A DNA stretch of 12,160 nt, from contig CAZMVD010000124.1 in the NCBI GenBank assembly GCA_964569425.1, positions 1 to 12,160 of the forward strand. The letters run 5' to 3'. Shown here piece by piece: positions 5,535 through 12,160 of this stretch (position 1 is the stretch's first letter; each line of letters opens with the position of its first letter). The DNA is from JACQXM01 sp964569425 (GTDB lineage: Bacteria; Planctomycetota; Phycisphaerae; UBA1845). Under the pieces are notes generated by a model that was given only the letters and a program-made list of their open reading frames with translations, did not search any database and was not told the DNA's origin. Made by a program: the position numbers and the translations under genes.

Positions 5535-6749
5535 ATGTTCGCACACTCCTCCCCGTCAATCCACGATCCGAAAACCCCAATCCCCAATCCCCAATCCGCA
5601 ATCCCCAATCCGCAATCCCCAATCCGCCCTCGCCGCATCGCCGTCGTCACCGGCACCCGCGCCGAATACGGCCTCCTCACCCCCGTCATGGATGCCGTCG
5701 CCGCCCGCACCGACCTGCACCTCGACGTCATCGTCACCGGCATGCACCTGCTTCGCCGCTTCGGCTCCACCGTGCGTCAGATCGTCAAGGACGGCCGCCC
5801 CATCGCCGCCCGTGTGCCCATGCAGCGCGGCGACGACCACCCGCTCGACCAGGCCCGCGGCCTCGCCCGCGGCGTCTCCGGCATCGCCGCCGCCCTCGAA
5901 AAGTGTCAAACCGATGTCACCGTGGTGCTCGGCGACCGCATCGAGGCCCTCGCCGGCGCGCTCGCCGCCGTCGCGACCGGCCGCTTCGTCGCCCACCTTC
6001 ACGGCGGCGAATCCGCCCCCGGCGACCTCGACAACACCCTCCGCGGCGCCATCACCAAGCTCGCCCACCTTCACTTCGCCGCCACCGCCGCCGCGCGCCG
6101 CCGCATCATCGCCCTCGGCGAACCCGCCCGCCGCGTCTACTTCGTCGGCGCCCCCGGCCTCGACCGCCTCCGCGCCCTCGCCGCCGCACAATCCTTCCCC
6201 AAGCCGCGCACCAACCACGCCCTCGTCGCCTTCCACCCCACCGGCCGCCCGCCCGAACGCGAACGCCGCGCCATGGCCGACATCCTCCGCGCCGTCCGCA
6301 GCTTGGATCTCCGCACCACCATCCTCGCCCCCAACACCGACCGCGGACACACCGGCATTCTCGCGGCCATCGACGCTTACTGCGCCGCGCAACCCGCGCA
6401 CGACGTTCGCTTCGTGCCCTCCCTCGCGCACGATGCCTATCTCCAGCTTCTCATCGCTTCCGACGTCATCGTGGGAAATTCCTCCAGCGGTATCATCGAA
6501 GCCGGCGCCGCCGGCACCCCCGCGGTCAACGTCGGCGACCGCCAGCAGGGCCGCGAGCCCAACGGCCCCGCCGTCATCGACGCCGACGAATCGTACACTT
6601 CCCTTCAACGGGCCATTCAACGGGCGCTGCGCCTGCGCGTGCGGCCGCAACAGGCGGTACTTTACGGGCGCCGCCCCGTCGGTCCGAGAATCGCCGCGAT
6701 CCTGGCCGGCGCACGACTCGATGAAGCCCTGCGCCGCAAGACGCGCTGA
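5535..6749 (+). CDS. neuC: UDP-N-acetylglucosamine 2-epimerase (hydrolysing), NeuC/WecB family
   Basis: Provides the hexosamine for the NeuB half of the upstream enzyme: UDP-GlcNAc (or a modified UDP-sugar) is hydrolysed and epimerised to ManNAc (or its analogue). It has the GT-B-like family motifs (numbered from the ATG at 5535, 404 aa): RRIAVVTGTRAEYGLL (33-48), LGDRIE (132-137), HLHGGES (154-160), GNSSSGIIEA (314-323) and NVGDRQQGR (332-340). The conserved core begins about 32 codons after this ATG, and no ATG, GTG or TTG lies between the heptamer array and the core. The N-terminus therefore includes residues encoded by that array (PNPQSAIPNPQS), unless a rare start codon is used. A further in-frame ATG at 5457 is less likely. 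Upstream repeats may have replaced the original start region. It sits 261 bp after neuA-neuB, probably in one transcription unit. Confidence 0.87.
   Translation: MFAHSSPSIHDPKTPIPNPQSAIPNPQSPIRPRRIAVVTGTRAEYGLLTPVMDAVAARTDLHLDVIVTGMHLLRRFGSTVRQIVKDGRPIAARVPMQRGDDHPLDQARGLARGVSGIAAALEKCQTDVTVVLGDRIEALAGALAAVATGRFVAHLHGGESAPGDLDNTLRGAITKLAHLHFAATAAARRRIIALGEPARRVYFVGAPGLDRLRALAAAQSFPKPRTNHALVAFHPTGRPPERERRAMADILRAVRSLDLRTTILAPNTDRGHTGILAAIDAYCAAQPAHDVRFVPSLAHDAYLQLLIASDVIVGNSSSGIIEAGAAGTPAVNVGDRQQGREPNGPAVIDADESYTSLQRAIQRALRLRVRPQQAVLYGRRPVGPRIAAILAGARLDEALRRKTR
5575..5623 (+). repeat. Heptamer array (CCCCAAT/CCGCAAT) x7 at the neuC start
   Basis: Seven exact tandem heptamers: CCCCAAT three times, then CCGCAAT and CCCCAAT alternating. 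CCGCAAT is the reverse complement of the phase-shifted upstream GGATTGC heptamer, so the two arrays are inverted relative to each other across about 270 bp. The array lies within the presumed neuC coding sequence. Confidence 0.85.
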
Positions 6750-6859
6750 ACCCAGCGCCCTCCGTGGGTCCTAATGCCCTTTCGGGGGGCGGACGATAAA
6801 CCCGCAACGGAAGCGCCGCAGCCGCGCCGACCCGCGACCACGCACGACGAGGAGCCGTT

Positions 6860-7738
6860 ATGTCCGTTGAGACCGTCGATACTGCCAAAGCCGTCGTCGA
6901 TAAGGCCCTCGCCGCCATCGGTGACATCGCCACGTTGCCCGAAGTCACCATCCGCATCATCCAGATCGTCGAAGACCCCAAGAGCACCGCGCGCGACCTG
7001 CACGAAGTCATCAAGAACGACCCCGCGCTCTCCGTCAAAGTGCTCAAGGTCGTCAACTCCGCGTTCTACGGTTTGCCTGGACAGGTCGCCAGCGTCGATC
7101 GCGCCATCATCCTCCTCGGCCTGTCCGCGGTGAAGAACCTCGCCATCGCCGCCTCCATCGCCCGACTCTTCAAAGGCCGCCGCGTCTCCGAGCAGTTCAG
7201 CGCCGCCGACCTCTGGCGCCACAGCGTGGCCGTCGCCGTCGCGGCGCACGATATCGCCAAAGCGTCCCCCCATCCCGGCATGCCCGATGAGATCTTCGTC
7301 GCCGGCATGATTCACGACATCGGCACCATGGTCGAACGCCAGGCCTACCCCGAACAGTTCGCCGATGTCATCAACCGTTGCGCCGCCGGCGAAGGCGAAT
7401 TCCTCGCGCTCGAACGCGAAATCATCGGCGCCGACCATCAGGCCTTCGGCGTCGGGCTCACCACCAAGTGGAAGTTCCCGCGCCATCTCCGCGCCTCCGT
7501 TGGATTTCACCACAACCCGGAAGCGCTCAGCCCCGAACTGCGCAACCTCGCCATGGTCATCCAGATGGCCGACATCATGTGTTGCCAGGAACAACTGGGC
7601 TTTTATCTCACCGCCCATGGTGGCAACTACACCCAGGAAATGCTCGACAACATCGGAATCACCACTGACCAGCTCGAAGGAATACGAGCGCGCCTCCCTG
7701 AAAAAGTGGCCGACGCCGAAGCCACACTGTCCGGGTAA
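6860..7738 (+). CDS. HDOD-domain signalling protein
   Basis: A 292-aa stand-alone HDOD protein. HDOD domains are HD-fold relatives that usually lack hydrolase activity and act as scaffolds in bacterial signalling; the partners here are unknown. The domain spans about residues 18-215: LPEVTIRIIQIVEDP (26-40), NDPALSVKVLKVVNSAFYGLPG (53-74) and MIHDIGTMVE (150-159), which keeps HD (152-153). FHHNPE (216-221) ends the core. The C-terminal 70 residues are predicted helical with no recognised domain. The start is supported by GAGGAG about 5 nt upstream of the ATG. It begins 110 bp after neuC and precedes two other signalling genes on the same strand, one of which also carries an HDOD domain, so it may belong to that signalling set rather than to sugar synthesis. 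Confidence 0.88.
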   Translation: MSVETVDTAKAVVDKALAAIGDIATLPEVTIRIIQIVEDPKSTARDLHEVIKNDPALSVKVLKVVNSAFYGLPGQVASVDRAIILLGLSAVKNLAIAASIARLFKGRRVSEQFSAADLWRHSVAVAVAAHDIAKASPHPGMPDEIFVAGMIHDIGTMVERQAYPEQFADVINRCAAGEGEFLALEREIIGADHQAFGVGLTTKWKFPRHLRASVGFHHNPEALSPELRNLAMVIQMADIMCCQEQLGFYLTAHGGNYTQEMLDNIGITTDQLEGIRARLPEKVADAEATLSG

Positions 7739-7974
7739 CAACATCGCCACCAGGCTGTCACCCGGGCAGAAAACCGGCCGCGGGATTCGCCTGCCCCGCA
7801 TTCGCGCTGTCGCACCGCCCGCCGCGCCTCTACAGGCCTCGCACCCCATCAGCCATCCTTAACATCAATCGCCTGGGGACTTGCCCCCCGCCCTCGCTGG
7901 CGACCCGCCCAACCACGTCCCGATGCCCCGTACGGAATCGACAGGAAATGATCCATTACGGATTCAATTTATCA

Positions 7975-8003
7975 TTGACACTTACGAGTTCGGATTGTAT
8001 CGT
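7975..8003 (+). promoter_or_regulatory. Sigma70-like promoter of the HTH-receiver gene
   Basis: TTGACA (7975-7980), a 17-bp spacer, then TATCGT (7998-8003). The -35 is a perfect consensus match and the -10 matches at four of six positions. It lies about 85 bp upstream of the start at 8089, leaving a leader of about 80 nt. It implies that the regulator gene can be expressed separately from the HDOD gene before it. Confidence 0.6.
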
Positions 8004-8074
8004 ATAGGCAACATCGGGAACATGGACAAAATGCGTAACAGGGTTAAGGCATGGACCGCTGACCGGGAAGACCC

Positions 8075-8083
8075 AGGAAGGGA
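8075..8083 (+). promoter_or_regulatory. Ribosome-binding site for the HTH-receiver gene
   Basis: AGGAAGGGA, 5 nt upstream of the ATG at 8089. It is one of the few clear Shine-Dalgarno sites in this window and fixes the start. Confidence 0.65.
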
Positions 8084-8088
8084 CAATC

Positions 8089-8667
8089 ATGAATGATGCA
8101 TACAAGAATGTGTACACGACGGGCGAAGTGGCCGCGATCTGCAAAATATCGCAGCAAACGGTTATTCGCTGTTTCGACAACGGACGGCTTAAGGGGTTTC
8201 GCGTTCCCGGATCCAGGTTCCGCAGAATCCCGCGCGAAGCCCTGATCGCCTTCATGAAGGCCAACGGCATCCCCCAGGACCAGCTCGGCAACGGCAAACG
8301 GCGAGTGCTCGTCGTCGACGACGACGAAGCCATCATCGAAATGTTCACCGAACTGCTCGAGCGCGATGGACGATTTGATTTTCGGACCACCACCAGTGGT
8401 TATCAGGCCGGCATTCTCACGGAGCAGTTTCGTCCCGACGTCATATTGCTTGATTACAAACTTCCCGATATCAACGGTACGGCCGTGTGTCGGACGATTC
8501 GCGCGAACCCCAACTACGAACACATGTGCATCATCGTGGTCAGCGGCGTGGCGGATCCGGATGAAATCAGGGAACTCACCGCCGCCGGCGCTGACGAGTT
8601 CATCCGCAAACCGTTCGACATCAACGAGGTCATCGGACGGATTGCCCTCGAAGTCAACGCGGCATAA
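8089..8667 (+). CDS. Response regulator with N-terminal excisionase/MerR-like HTH and C-terminal receiver
   Basis: A 192-aa two-domain regulator. Residues about 8-58 form a MerR/excisionase-type winged helix-turn-helix: VYTTGEVAAICKISQQTVIRCFDNGRL (8-34) gives the two helices, and GFRVPGSRFRRIPREAL (36-52) the wing. Residues 71-190 are a receiver domain with all phosphotransfer residues: acidic cluster D77-D79, phospho-acceptor D122 (LLDYKLPD), switch residue S152 (VVSG) and K174 (RKPF). The DNA-binding domain precedes the receiver, the reverse of OmpR or NarL types. It has its own promoter and ribosome-binding site. The kinase gene begins 77 bp downstream, so the natural reading is a kinase-regulator pair in which phosphorylation of D122 alters binding of the HTH. 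The target sites are unknown; autoregulation at the nearby promoter is possible but not shown. Confidence 0.9.
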   Translation: MNDAYKNVYTTGEVAAICKISQQTVIRCFDNGRLKGFRVPGSRFRRIPREALIAFMKANGIPQDQLGNGKRRVLVVDDDEAIIEMFTELLERDGRFDFRTTTSGYQAGILTEQFRPDVILLDYKLPDINGTAVCRTIRANPNYEHMCIIVVSGVADPDEIRELTAAGADEFIRKPFDINEVIGRIALEVNAA

Positions 8668-8744
8668 TCCAGGCCGCCGCTCCGGCCGGCTCGACCGTCG
8701 CTCGTGTGGGAAAGGGCTGCGCACGTTGCGCCACGGAATTGTGT

Positions 8745-11012
8745 ATGGCGGCCAACCTGACAGCAATCGCGCCCGGGCAACCATCGGCGCAGGAACGCGC
8801 CACGCTCATTCTGGTCGAGCTCGACCGCCTGCCCACCCTGCCCGCCGCCGCCGCCCAACTGCTGGCACTGACCGCTTCCGATGAATCCTCCATCCAGCAG
8901 GTCGTATCACTGATCGAATCCGACGCCTCCCTCACCGCGGCCATTCTTCGGATGGTCAGCCGCGCAAGTCTCGGCGTCCCATCGTCCGGCATGACCATCG
9001 CCCGCGCCGTCACCCTGCTCGGATACGCTGCGGTGCGCAACGCCGTGCTCTCCGTCGAAATCTTCGAAACCCTCCGCGCCCCCGCCGATCAGCATCGCGC
9101 CGTCGCCGTGCGCCGCGAAATGTGGAAGCACAATCTCGCCGTCGCCTGCCTCGCCGAAGGTATTGCCGAAACCGGCCGCCGCAGCGCCGCCGCCGGCAAT
9201 GCTTTCGTCTGCGGACTCCTCCACGACATCGGCAAGATCGCCCTCGACGCACGCTTTCCCAAGAGCTACGCCCGCGTGGTTGAGCGCGTCGATCGTGACC
9301 GCCAGTGCATTTGTGATGCCGAACGCGAAGTCTACGGACTCGATCACACCGTCGCCGCCCGGCGGCTCCTCACCCGCTGGGGGCTCCCCGGCGTCGTAGT
9401 GGATTGCGCCTGGCTCCACCATCAGCCCCCCGATTCTCTTCCCGCCAGCGTGCCGCACCAGGCCATGATCCGCTGCGTACAAGCCGCCGACCTGCTCGCG
9501 CGCCGCCACCGACTGGGATTCTCCGGCTATCGCGACGACGTCGATGGCGACGCCGCACTCGCCGCCCTCGGCGTCGGACCCGAATCCGTCACCCGGCTCA
9601 TCGAACAACTCCCCCAACGCATGGGCCCCTACTGCGCGCTCATCGACATGGACGATGACGAAGCGCGCAACCTCTACGCCCGCTCCGTCGTCGATGCCAA
9701 CCGCGAACTCGGCCGCCTCAACCGCGACCTCCTGGAAGCCAACGCCCGGCTCGACGTGCGCTCGCGGTTCTTTACCGCCCTCGGCCAACTGGCCGGCGTC
9801 CCCGTCGATCAGGCCGAGCCCGCCGACATCTGCGCCGCCGCCGCCGCCGGCGTCCGGCAGATGCTCAACGCCGATCAGGCCATCGCCTTCACCGTCGATC
9901 GCAGCTATCAGTGTCTCCACGTCGGCCTCGCCGGGTTCCCGAACACCAACCACGTCGTCGAACTCCATGGAGAATCGAACGGCGACCTGCTGCACGCCAT
10001 CAGCGCGCTGGGCGCCGATCGCGCCTGCGTCCGCGCCTGTGCCGCCGCCGATGATATCTGGCATCGCTGCACCGGTTCGTTGCCCGCCGCGCCGTTGTGG
10101 CTGGTGCCGCTGAATTCCGGCGAAGACTTCTCCGCCGGATTGCTCTTCGCCCTCGACGAAGCCGCCCTCGCCCGCTTTCTGCCGGCGCAGGAGGAATGGC
10201 GCTCGCTCGCCGCCGCCATCCGCCAGCCGCTCGAGGCCGTCCGCGCCCGTGCGCAGGTCGAGCAGATGAACCAGGAGCTGCTCGACCTCCACCGCCGACT
10301 CCAAGCCACCCAGCGCGATCTGGTCCGCGCCCGCTCCGTGGCCATGGTCGCCCAGATGGCCGCCGGCGCCGCCCACGAAATCAACACGCCCCTCACCGTC
10401 ATCTCCGGCAGGGCGCAATTGCTGCTCCAGAACAGCACCGACCCCGAACAGCAGCGCGCGCTCGCCACCGTCGTCGAGCAGGTCCGCACCGCGTCCCACA
10501 TCGTCACCGACCTGATGGCCTTCGCCAAACCGGCCCCCCCCCGCCCCCAGTGCCAACAGCTCTCCCAGTGTCTCGAAGCACATTGCCAGCGCTGGCGCCA
10601 GCAGTTTCACCTCGGCGATGCCGAACTCCGCCTGACCCTCACCGACGCCTTCGCCACCGTCTACGCCGACGCCGGCCAACTGGCCGACATCCTCGACGCC
10701 CTCGTGCAAAACGCCGTCGAGGCCTCCCACGCCAGCCGCCCGCAGATCCTGATTAACTCGCCCTCGCGCGCATCCGATGAGACCGTACGCCTGGTGGTCG
10801 AAGATCGCGGCGCGGGCATGAGCCCCGAAGTGCGCGAGCACGCGTTCGACCCCTTCTTCTCCCACCGGCCGGCAGGTCGCGGACGCGGACTGGGTCTCTC
10901 GCGTGCCTACCGACTTGCGGAAATCAACGGCGGCGCCCTATGGCTCGAATCCACACTCCACGAAGGTACCCGCGTGACCCTCGAGCTCCCCGCGCGCGCT
11001 CCCCAATCCTGA
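8745..11012 (+). CDS. HDOD-GAF-histidine kinase hybrid
   Basis: A 755-aa soluble kinase with no membrane segments. From the ATG at 8745: an HDOD domain at about 25-255 (LDRLPTLPAAAAQLL, then LLHDIGKIAL with HD at 160-161 and WLHHQPPD near 223-230); a helical coiled-coil-like connector (about 307-340); a GAF-like sensor domain (about 342-499); a second helical linker; a HisKA dimerisation region with phospho-acceptor H544 (AAHEINTPL); and a HATPase domain with N656 (LVQNAVEA), D687 (VEDRGAGM) and a glycine-rich G2 box (GRGRGLGLS, about 712-720). The kinase motifs are complete, so it should autophosphorylate. An in-frame GTG at 8706 would add 13 residues of no domain value; the ribosome-binding site is weak for either start. 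It lies between a complete HTH-receiver gene and a degenerate receiver gene, which are its likely partners. What the HDOD and GAF parts sense is unknown. Confidence 0.9.
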   Translation: MAANLTAIAPGQPSAQERATLILVELDRLPTLPAAAAQLLALTASDESSIQQVVSLIESDASLTAAILRMVSRASLGVPSSGMTIARAVTLLGYAAVRNAVLSVEIFETLRAPADQHRAVAVRREMWKHNLAVACLAEGIAETGRRSAAAGNAFVCGLLHDIGKIALDARFPKSYARVVERVDRDRQCICDAEREVYGLDHTVAARRLLTRWGLPGVVVDCAWLHHQPPDSLPASVPHQAMIRCVQAADLLARRHRLGFSGYRDDVDGDAALAALGVGPESVTRLIEQLPQRMGPYCALIDMDDDEARNLYARSVVDANRELGRLNRDLLEANARLDVRSRFFTALGQLAGVPVDQAEPADICAAAAAGVRQMLNADQAIAFTVDRSYQCLHVGLAGFPNTNHVVELHGESNGDLLHAISALGADRACVRACAAADDIWHRCTGSLPAAPLWLVPLNSGEDFSAGLLFALDEAALARFLPAQEEWRSLAAAIRQPLEAVRARAQVEQMNQELLDLHRRLQATQRDLVRARSVAMVAQMAAGAAHEINTPLTVISGRAQLLLQNSTDPEQQRALATVVEQVRTASHIVTDLMAFAKPAPPRPQCQQLSQCLEAHCQRWRQQFHLGDAELRLTLTDAFATVYADAGQLADILDALVQNAVEASHASRPQILINSPSRASDETVRLVVEDRGAGMSPEVREHAFDPFFSHRPAGRGRGLGLSRAYRLAEINGGALWLESTLHEGTRVTLELPARAPQS

Positions 11013-11050
11013 CCACCGCCCATTCGCCAGTCCATTCGCCATTCTTGATT

Positions 11051-11121
11051 CGCCATTCGCCATTCGATTCGCTATTTGCTTTTCGCCGGCGCGTAGGGCG
11101 GGCTCTGCCCGCCTCCCCGAC
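11051..11121 (+). repeat. 71-bp direct repeat, copy 1
   Basis: Matches 11201-11271 with two mismatches, exactly 150 bp away. Each copy joins ATTCGCC-type heptamers to a segment containing the GGCGGGC/GCCCGCC hairpin and ending CCTCCCCGAC. Confidence 0.85.
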
Positions 11122-11200
11122 CCTCGCCCCGCGTCCCACCCTCTGTTGCCTCGTTGCCTCGTTGCCTTGCTGCCTGTCCCCTCATTCGCTATTCGCTATT

Positions 11201-11271
11201 CGCCATTCGCCATTCGATTCGCCATTCGCTTTTCGCCGGCGCGTAGGGCGGGCTCTGCCCGCCTCCCCGAC
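11201..11271 (+). repeat. 71-bp direct repeat, copy 2
   Basis: Second copy of the unit at 11051-11121. The two differ only in the heptamer part (GCCATTCGCT here, GCTATTTGCT there); the hairpin part is identical. Confidence 0.85.
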
Positions 11272-11397
11272 GATTCGCCATTCGCCATCCCCTTCGTCCT
11301 TCCGTGCCTACGTGCCTTCGTGCCTGCGTGCCTTCGTGCCTTTCCCTCATTCGCTATTCGCTATTCGCTATTCGCCATTCTCCTCGCGGTGTCCCCA

Positions 11398-11973
11398 ATG
11401 AAACCCCGCCCGCGTAACCGACCGCGCCCCGCGCGCATCATCATCGTCGAGCCCTTCGGCCCGCGCCTGGAAGCGATCGCCGCTCCCCTCGCGCGCCGTC
11501 TCGCCGCCCAGCTCACCTGCGTCGCCACCGGCGAAGCGTGCCTCGACGACGAACTCATCCGCCCGCGCGACCTCGCCGTGGTCGCCGCGCGCCTTCCGGA
11601 CATGTCCGGCCTTGACCTCGCGCGCCGCCTTCGCGCGCTCAGCACCCGGCCGGTCATCCTCCTGGCCGACTCACCCACGGCCGACGAACTCCTCGAAGCC
11701 ATGCGCATCGGCGTCCACGACGTGTTCGCCCACGACGCACCCATCGACGACCTCATCAGTTCCGCCGCCGCCGCGCTGCGTGCGCTGGCCATCCGCCGCC
11801 GCCGCGCCGCCCGCACCCGCCGACTCCGCAAACTGGTCCGCCGCATGATCCGCGAGCGCCGCGACCTCGACCGCCGCACCAACCTCATCTGCCGCGACCT
11901 CGTCGGCGCCCACCGCCGCCTCGTCACCCGCGTCCTCGCCTTCGAACACGGCCACTCCCCCCCCAACGCCTGA
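11398..11973 (+). CDS. Degenerate (pseudo-) receiver domain protein with arginine-rich C-terminus
   Basis: A 191-aa protein. Residues 12-130 follow the receiver fold (ARIIIVEPF; RDLAVVAARLPDMSGLDLARRLR at 57-79; RPVILLADSP; MRIGVHDVFAHDAPIDDLI at 102-120), but the chemistry is gone. The phospho-acceptor position is A63, the switch Thr/Ser is A90, the conserved Lys is H112, and the first-strand acidic pair is reduced to E18. It is therefore a pseudo-receiver that should not be phosphorylated on the usual site. Residues 130-191 are helical and very arginine-rich (IRRRRAARTRRLRKLVRRM), possibly coiled-coil or nucleic-acid binding. The ATG at 11398 directly follows the repeat mosaic; a GTG at 11389 in the same frame is an alternative. 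Placed after the kinase, it may bind it or the regulator without phosphotransfer. That role is inference. Confidence 0.8.
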   Translation: MKPRPRNRPRPARIIIVEPFGPRLEAIAAPLARRLAAQLTCVATGEACLDDELIRPRDLAVVAARLPDMSGLDLARRLRALSTRPVILLADSPTADELLEAMRIGVHDVFAHDAPIDDLISSAAAALRALAIRRRRAARTRRLRKLVRRMIRERRDLDRRTNLICRDLVGAHRRLVTRVLAFEHGHSPPNA

Positions 11974-11995
11974 TTCCCCCCTCGCCTCCCCATTT

Positions 11996-12087
11996 CGACT
12001 TTTCGACTTTTCGACTTTTCGGCCTTTCTGATTTCTCTTGTTGCCTCGTTGCCTTGTTGCCTTGCTGCCTCATTGCCTTGTTGCCCC
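11996..12087. repeat. Octamer arrays CGACTTTT and GTTGCCTY
   Basis: CGACTTTT occurs three times in tandem at 11996-12019. Six degenerate octamers of the GTTGCCTY type follow at 12040-12087, the same unit as at 11145-11176. The pseudo-receiver gene is thus bracketed by arrays of the same family. The remaining sequence to 12138 holds shorter fragments of ATTCGGC and CGTGCCTT type and no gene. Confidence 0.85.
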
Positions 12088-12138
12088 TCGGCATTCGGCA
12101 TTCCGCCTTCGTGCCTTGTATCTTCCATCCGAGGGCAT

Positions 12139-12156
12139 CCACCTTCATGATGGTGG
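12139..12156. other. Short imperfect palindrome at the window edge
   Basis: CCACC and GGTGG arms around TTCATGAT, giving an 18-bp near-palindrome with one mismatched pair. It contains an ATG (12147) followed by a second ATG and could overlap the start of a gene running out of the window, but there is not enough sequence to tell. Confidence 0.25.
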
Positions 12157-12160
12157 TACG

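Larger units (their letters stand above)
7739..8088. other. Intergenic region with an AT-richer promoter segment
   Basis: A 350-bp gap. I see no convincing terminator after the HDOD gene and no credible gene. The part from about 7945 to 8050 has visibly lower GC than its surroundings and contains the promoter at 7975-8003. An open frame crossing 7881-8096 lacks family resemblance and overlaps the next start, so it is not called. Confidence 0.6.
11021..11395. repeat. Mosaic of heptamer and octamer tandem repeats with REP-like hairpins
   Basis: Fills the gap between the kinase and the pseudo-receiver. It contains ATTCGCC/ATTCGCT heptamers (11021-11075, 11183-11227, 11349-11376), GTTGCCTY octamers (11145-11176, four units), CGTGCCTN octamers (11303-11342, five units), and two GGCGGGC-TCT-GCCCGCC hairpins (11097-11113, 11247-11263). 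The pseudo-receiver frame is open through part of this region, but the translation is a repetitive artefact. No independent gene is seen. Confidence 0.85.

Noticed and set aside
5381..5546. Small minus-strand gene ending near 5381 in the gap before neuC
   Set aside because: No start codon with a ribosome-binding site, no known family, and the frame enters the heptamer array and neuC coding sequence.
5556..6650. 364-codon minus-strand frame opposite neuC
   Set aside because: Gly/Asp/Val-rich antisense shadow without motifs.
5407..6774. 455-codon plus-strand frame overlapping neuC
   Set aside because: Different frame from the clear epimerase; a Pro/Ser/Ala-rich shadow translation.
7881..8096. 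71-codon frame upstream of the HTH-receiver gene
   Set aside because: It runs through the promoter and ribosome-binding site of the next gene, overlaps its start, and shows no family features.
8907..10865. 652-codon open frame on the minus strand opposite the kinase
   Set aside because: It lies wholly antisense to a protein with complete HDOD, GAF and kinase motifs. Its translation is glycine/valine/glutamate-rich low complexity, as expected when a GC-rich gene is read backwards.
11021..11395. CRISPR array
   Set aside because: Units are 7 or 8 bp and contiguous, with no spacers of uniform length and no cas genes nearby.

Overview
The window is high-GC DNA that most resembles a Planctomycetota genome, probably Phycisphaerae-like. 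This is inferred from three things: the C-terminal zinc ribbons of the CxxCGYNLTGNxSGxCPECG type, a RAYT transposase of a kind common in that phylum, and the many short palindromic or tandem repeats between and inside genes. Taxonomy was not tested by any search.

Layout. (1) 1-848: a REP-associated tyrosine transposase (RAYT, HUH family) with terminal REP-like hairpins. It is followed directly by a 158-bp internally deleted, MITE-like copy of the same element. (2) 906-3005, minus strand: a tight four-gene operon in which every junction is a 4-nt ATGA overlap. Its first three genes are tandem paralogues (two membrane segments plus a zinc ribbon); the fourth is a small unknown gene. (3) 3006-3383: a divergent intergenic region carrying nested palindromes. 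(4) 3384-6749, plus strand: nonulosonic (sialic-type) acid synthesis, with a NeuA-NeuB fusion protein and a NeuC-type UDP-GlcNAc 2-epimerase. The fusion linker is encoded by a planctomycete-type palindromic repeat. Heptamer arrays in opposite orientation lie between the two genes, and one array runs into the NeuC N-terminus. (5) 6860-11973, plus strand: a signalling cluster made of a stand-alone HDOD protein, an HTH-receiver response regulator with a good sigma70-like promoter, an HDOD-GAF-histidine kinase, and a degenerate receiver that lacks the phospho-acceptor Asp. (6) 11013-11397 and 11974-12120: dense heptamer and octamer repeat mosaics flanking the pseudo-receiver gene.

How the genes may work together: NeuC would release ManNAc (or a related sugar) from a UDP-sugar, the NeuB half would condense it with phosphoenolpyruvate, and the NeuA half would activate the product with CTP, so three pathway steps are held in two polypeptides. 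The downstream HDOD/kinase/receiver genes look like one signalling unit, in which the kinase could phosphorylate the HTH-receiver protein. No sequence feature links that unit to the sugar pathway beyond shared strand and proximity.

The observations most worth following up are the repeat-encoded NeuA-NeuB linker, the RAYT plus its deletion derivative, the triplicated zinc-ribbon operon, and the HDOD-kinase/HTH-receiver/pseudo-receiver cluster.
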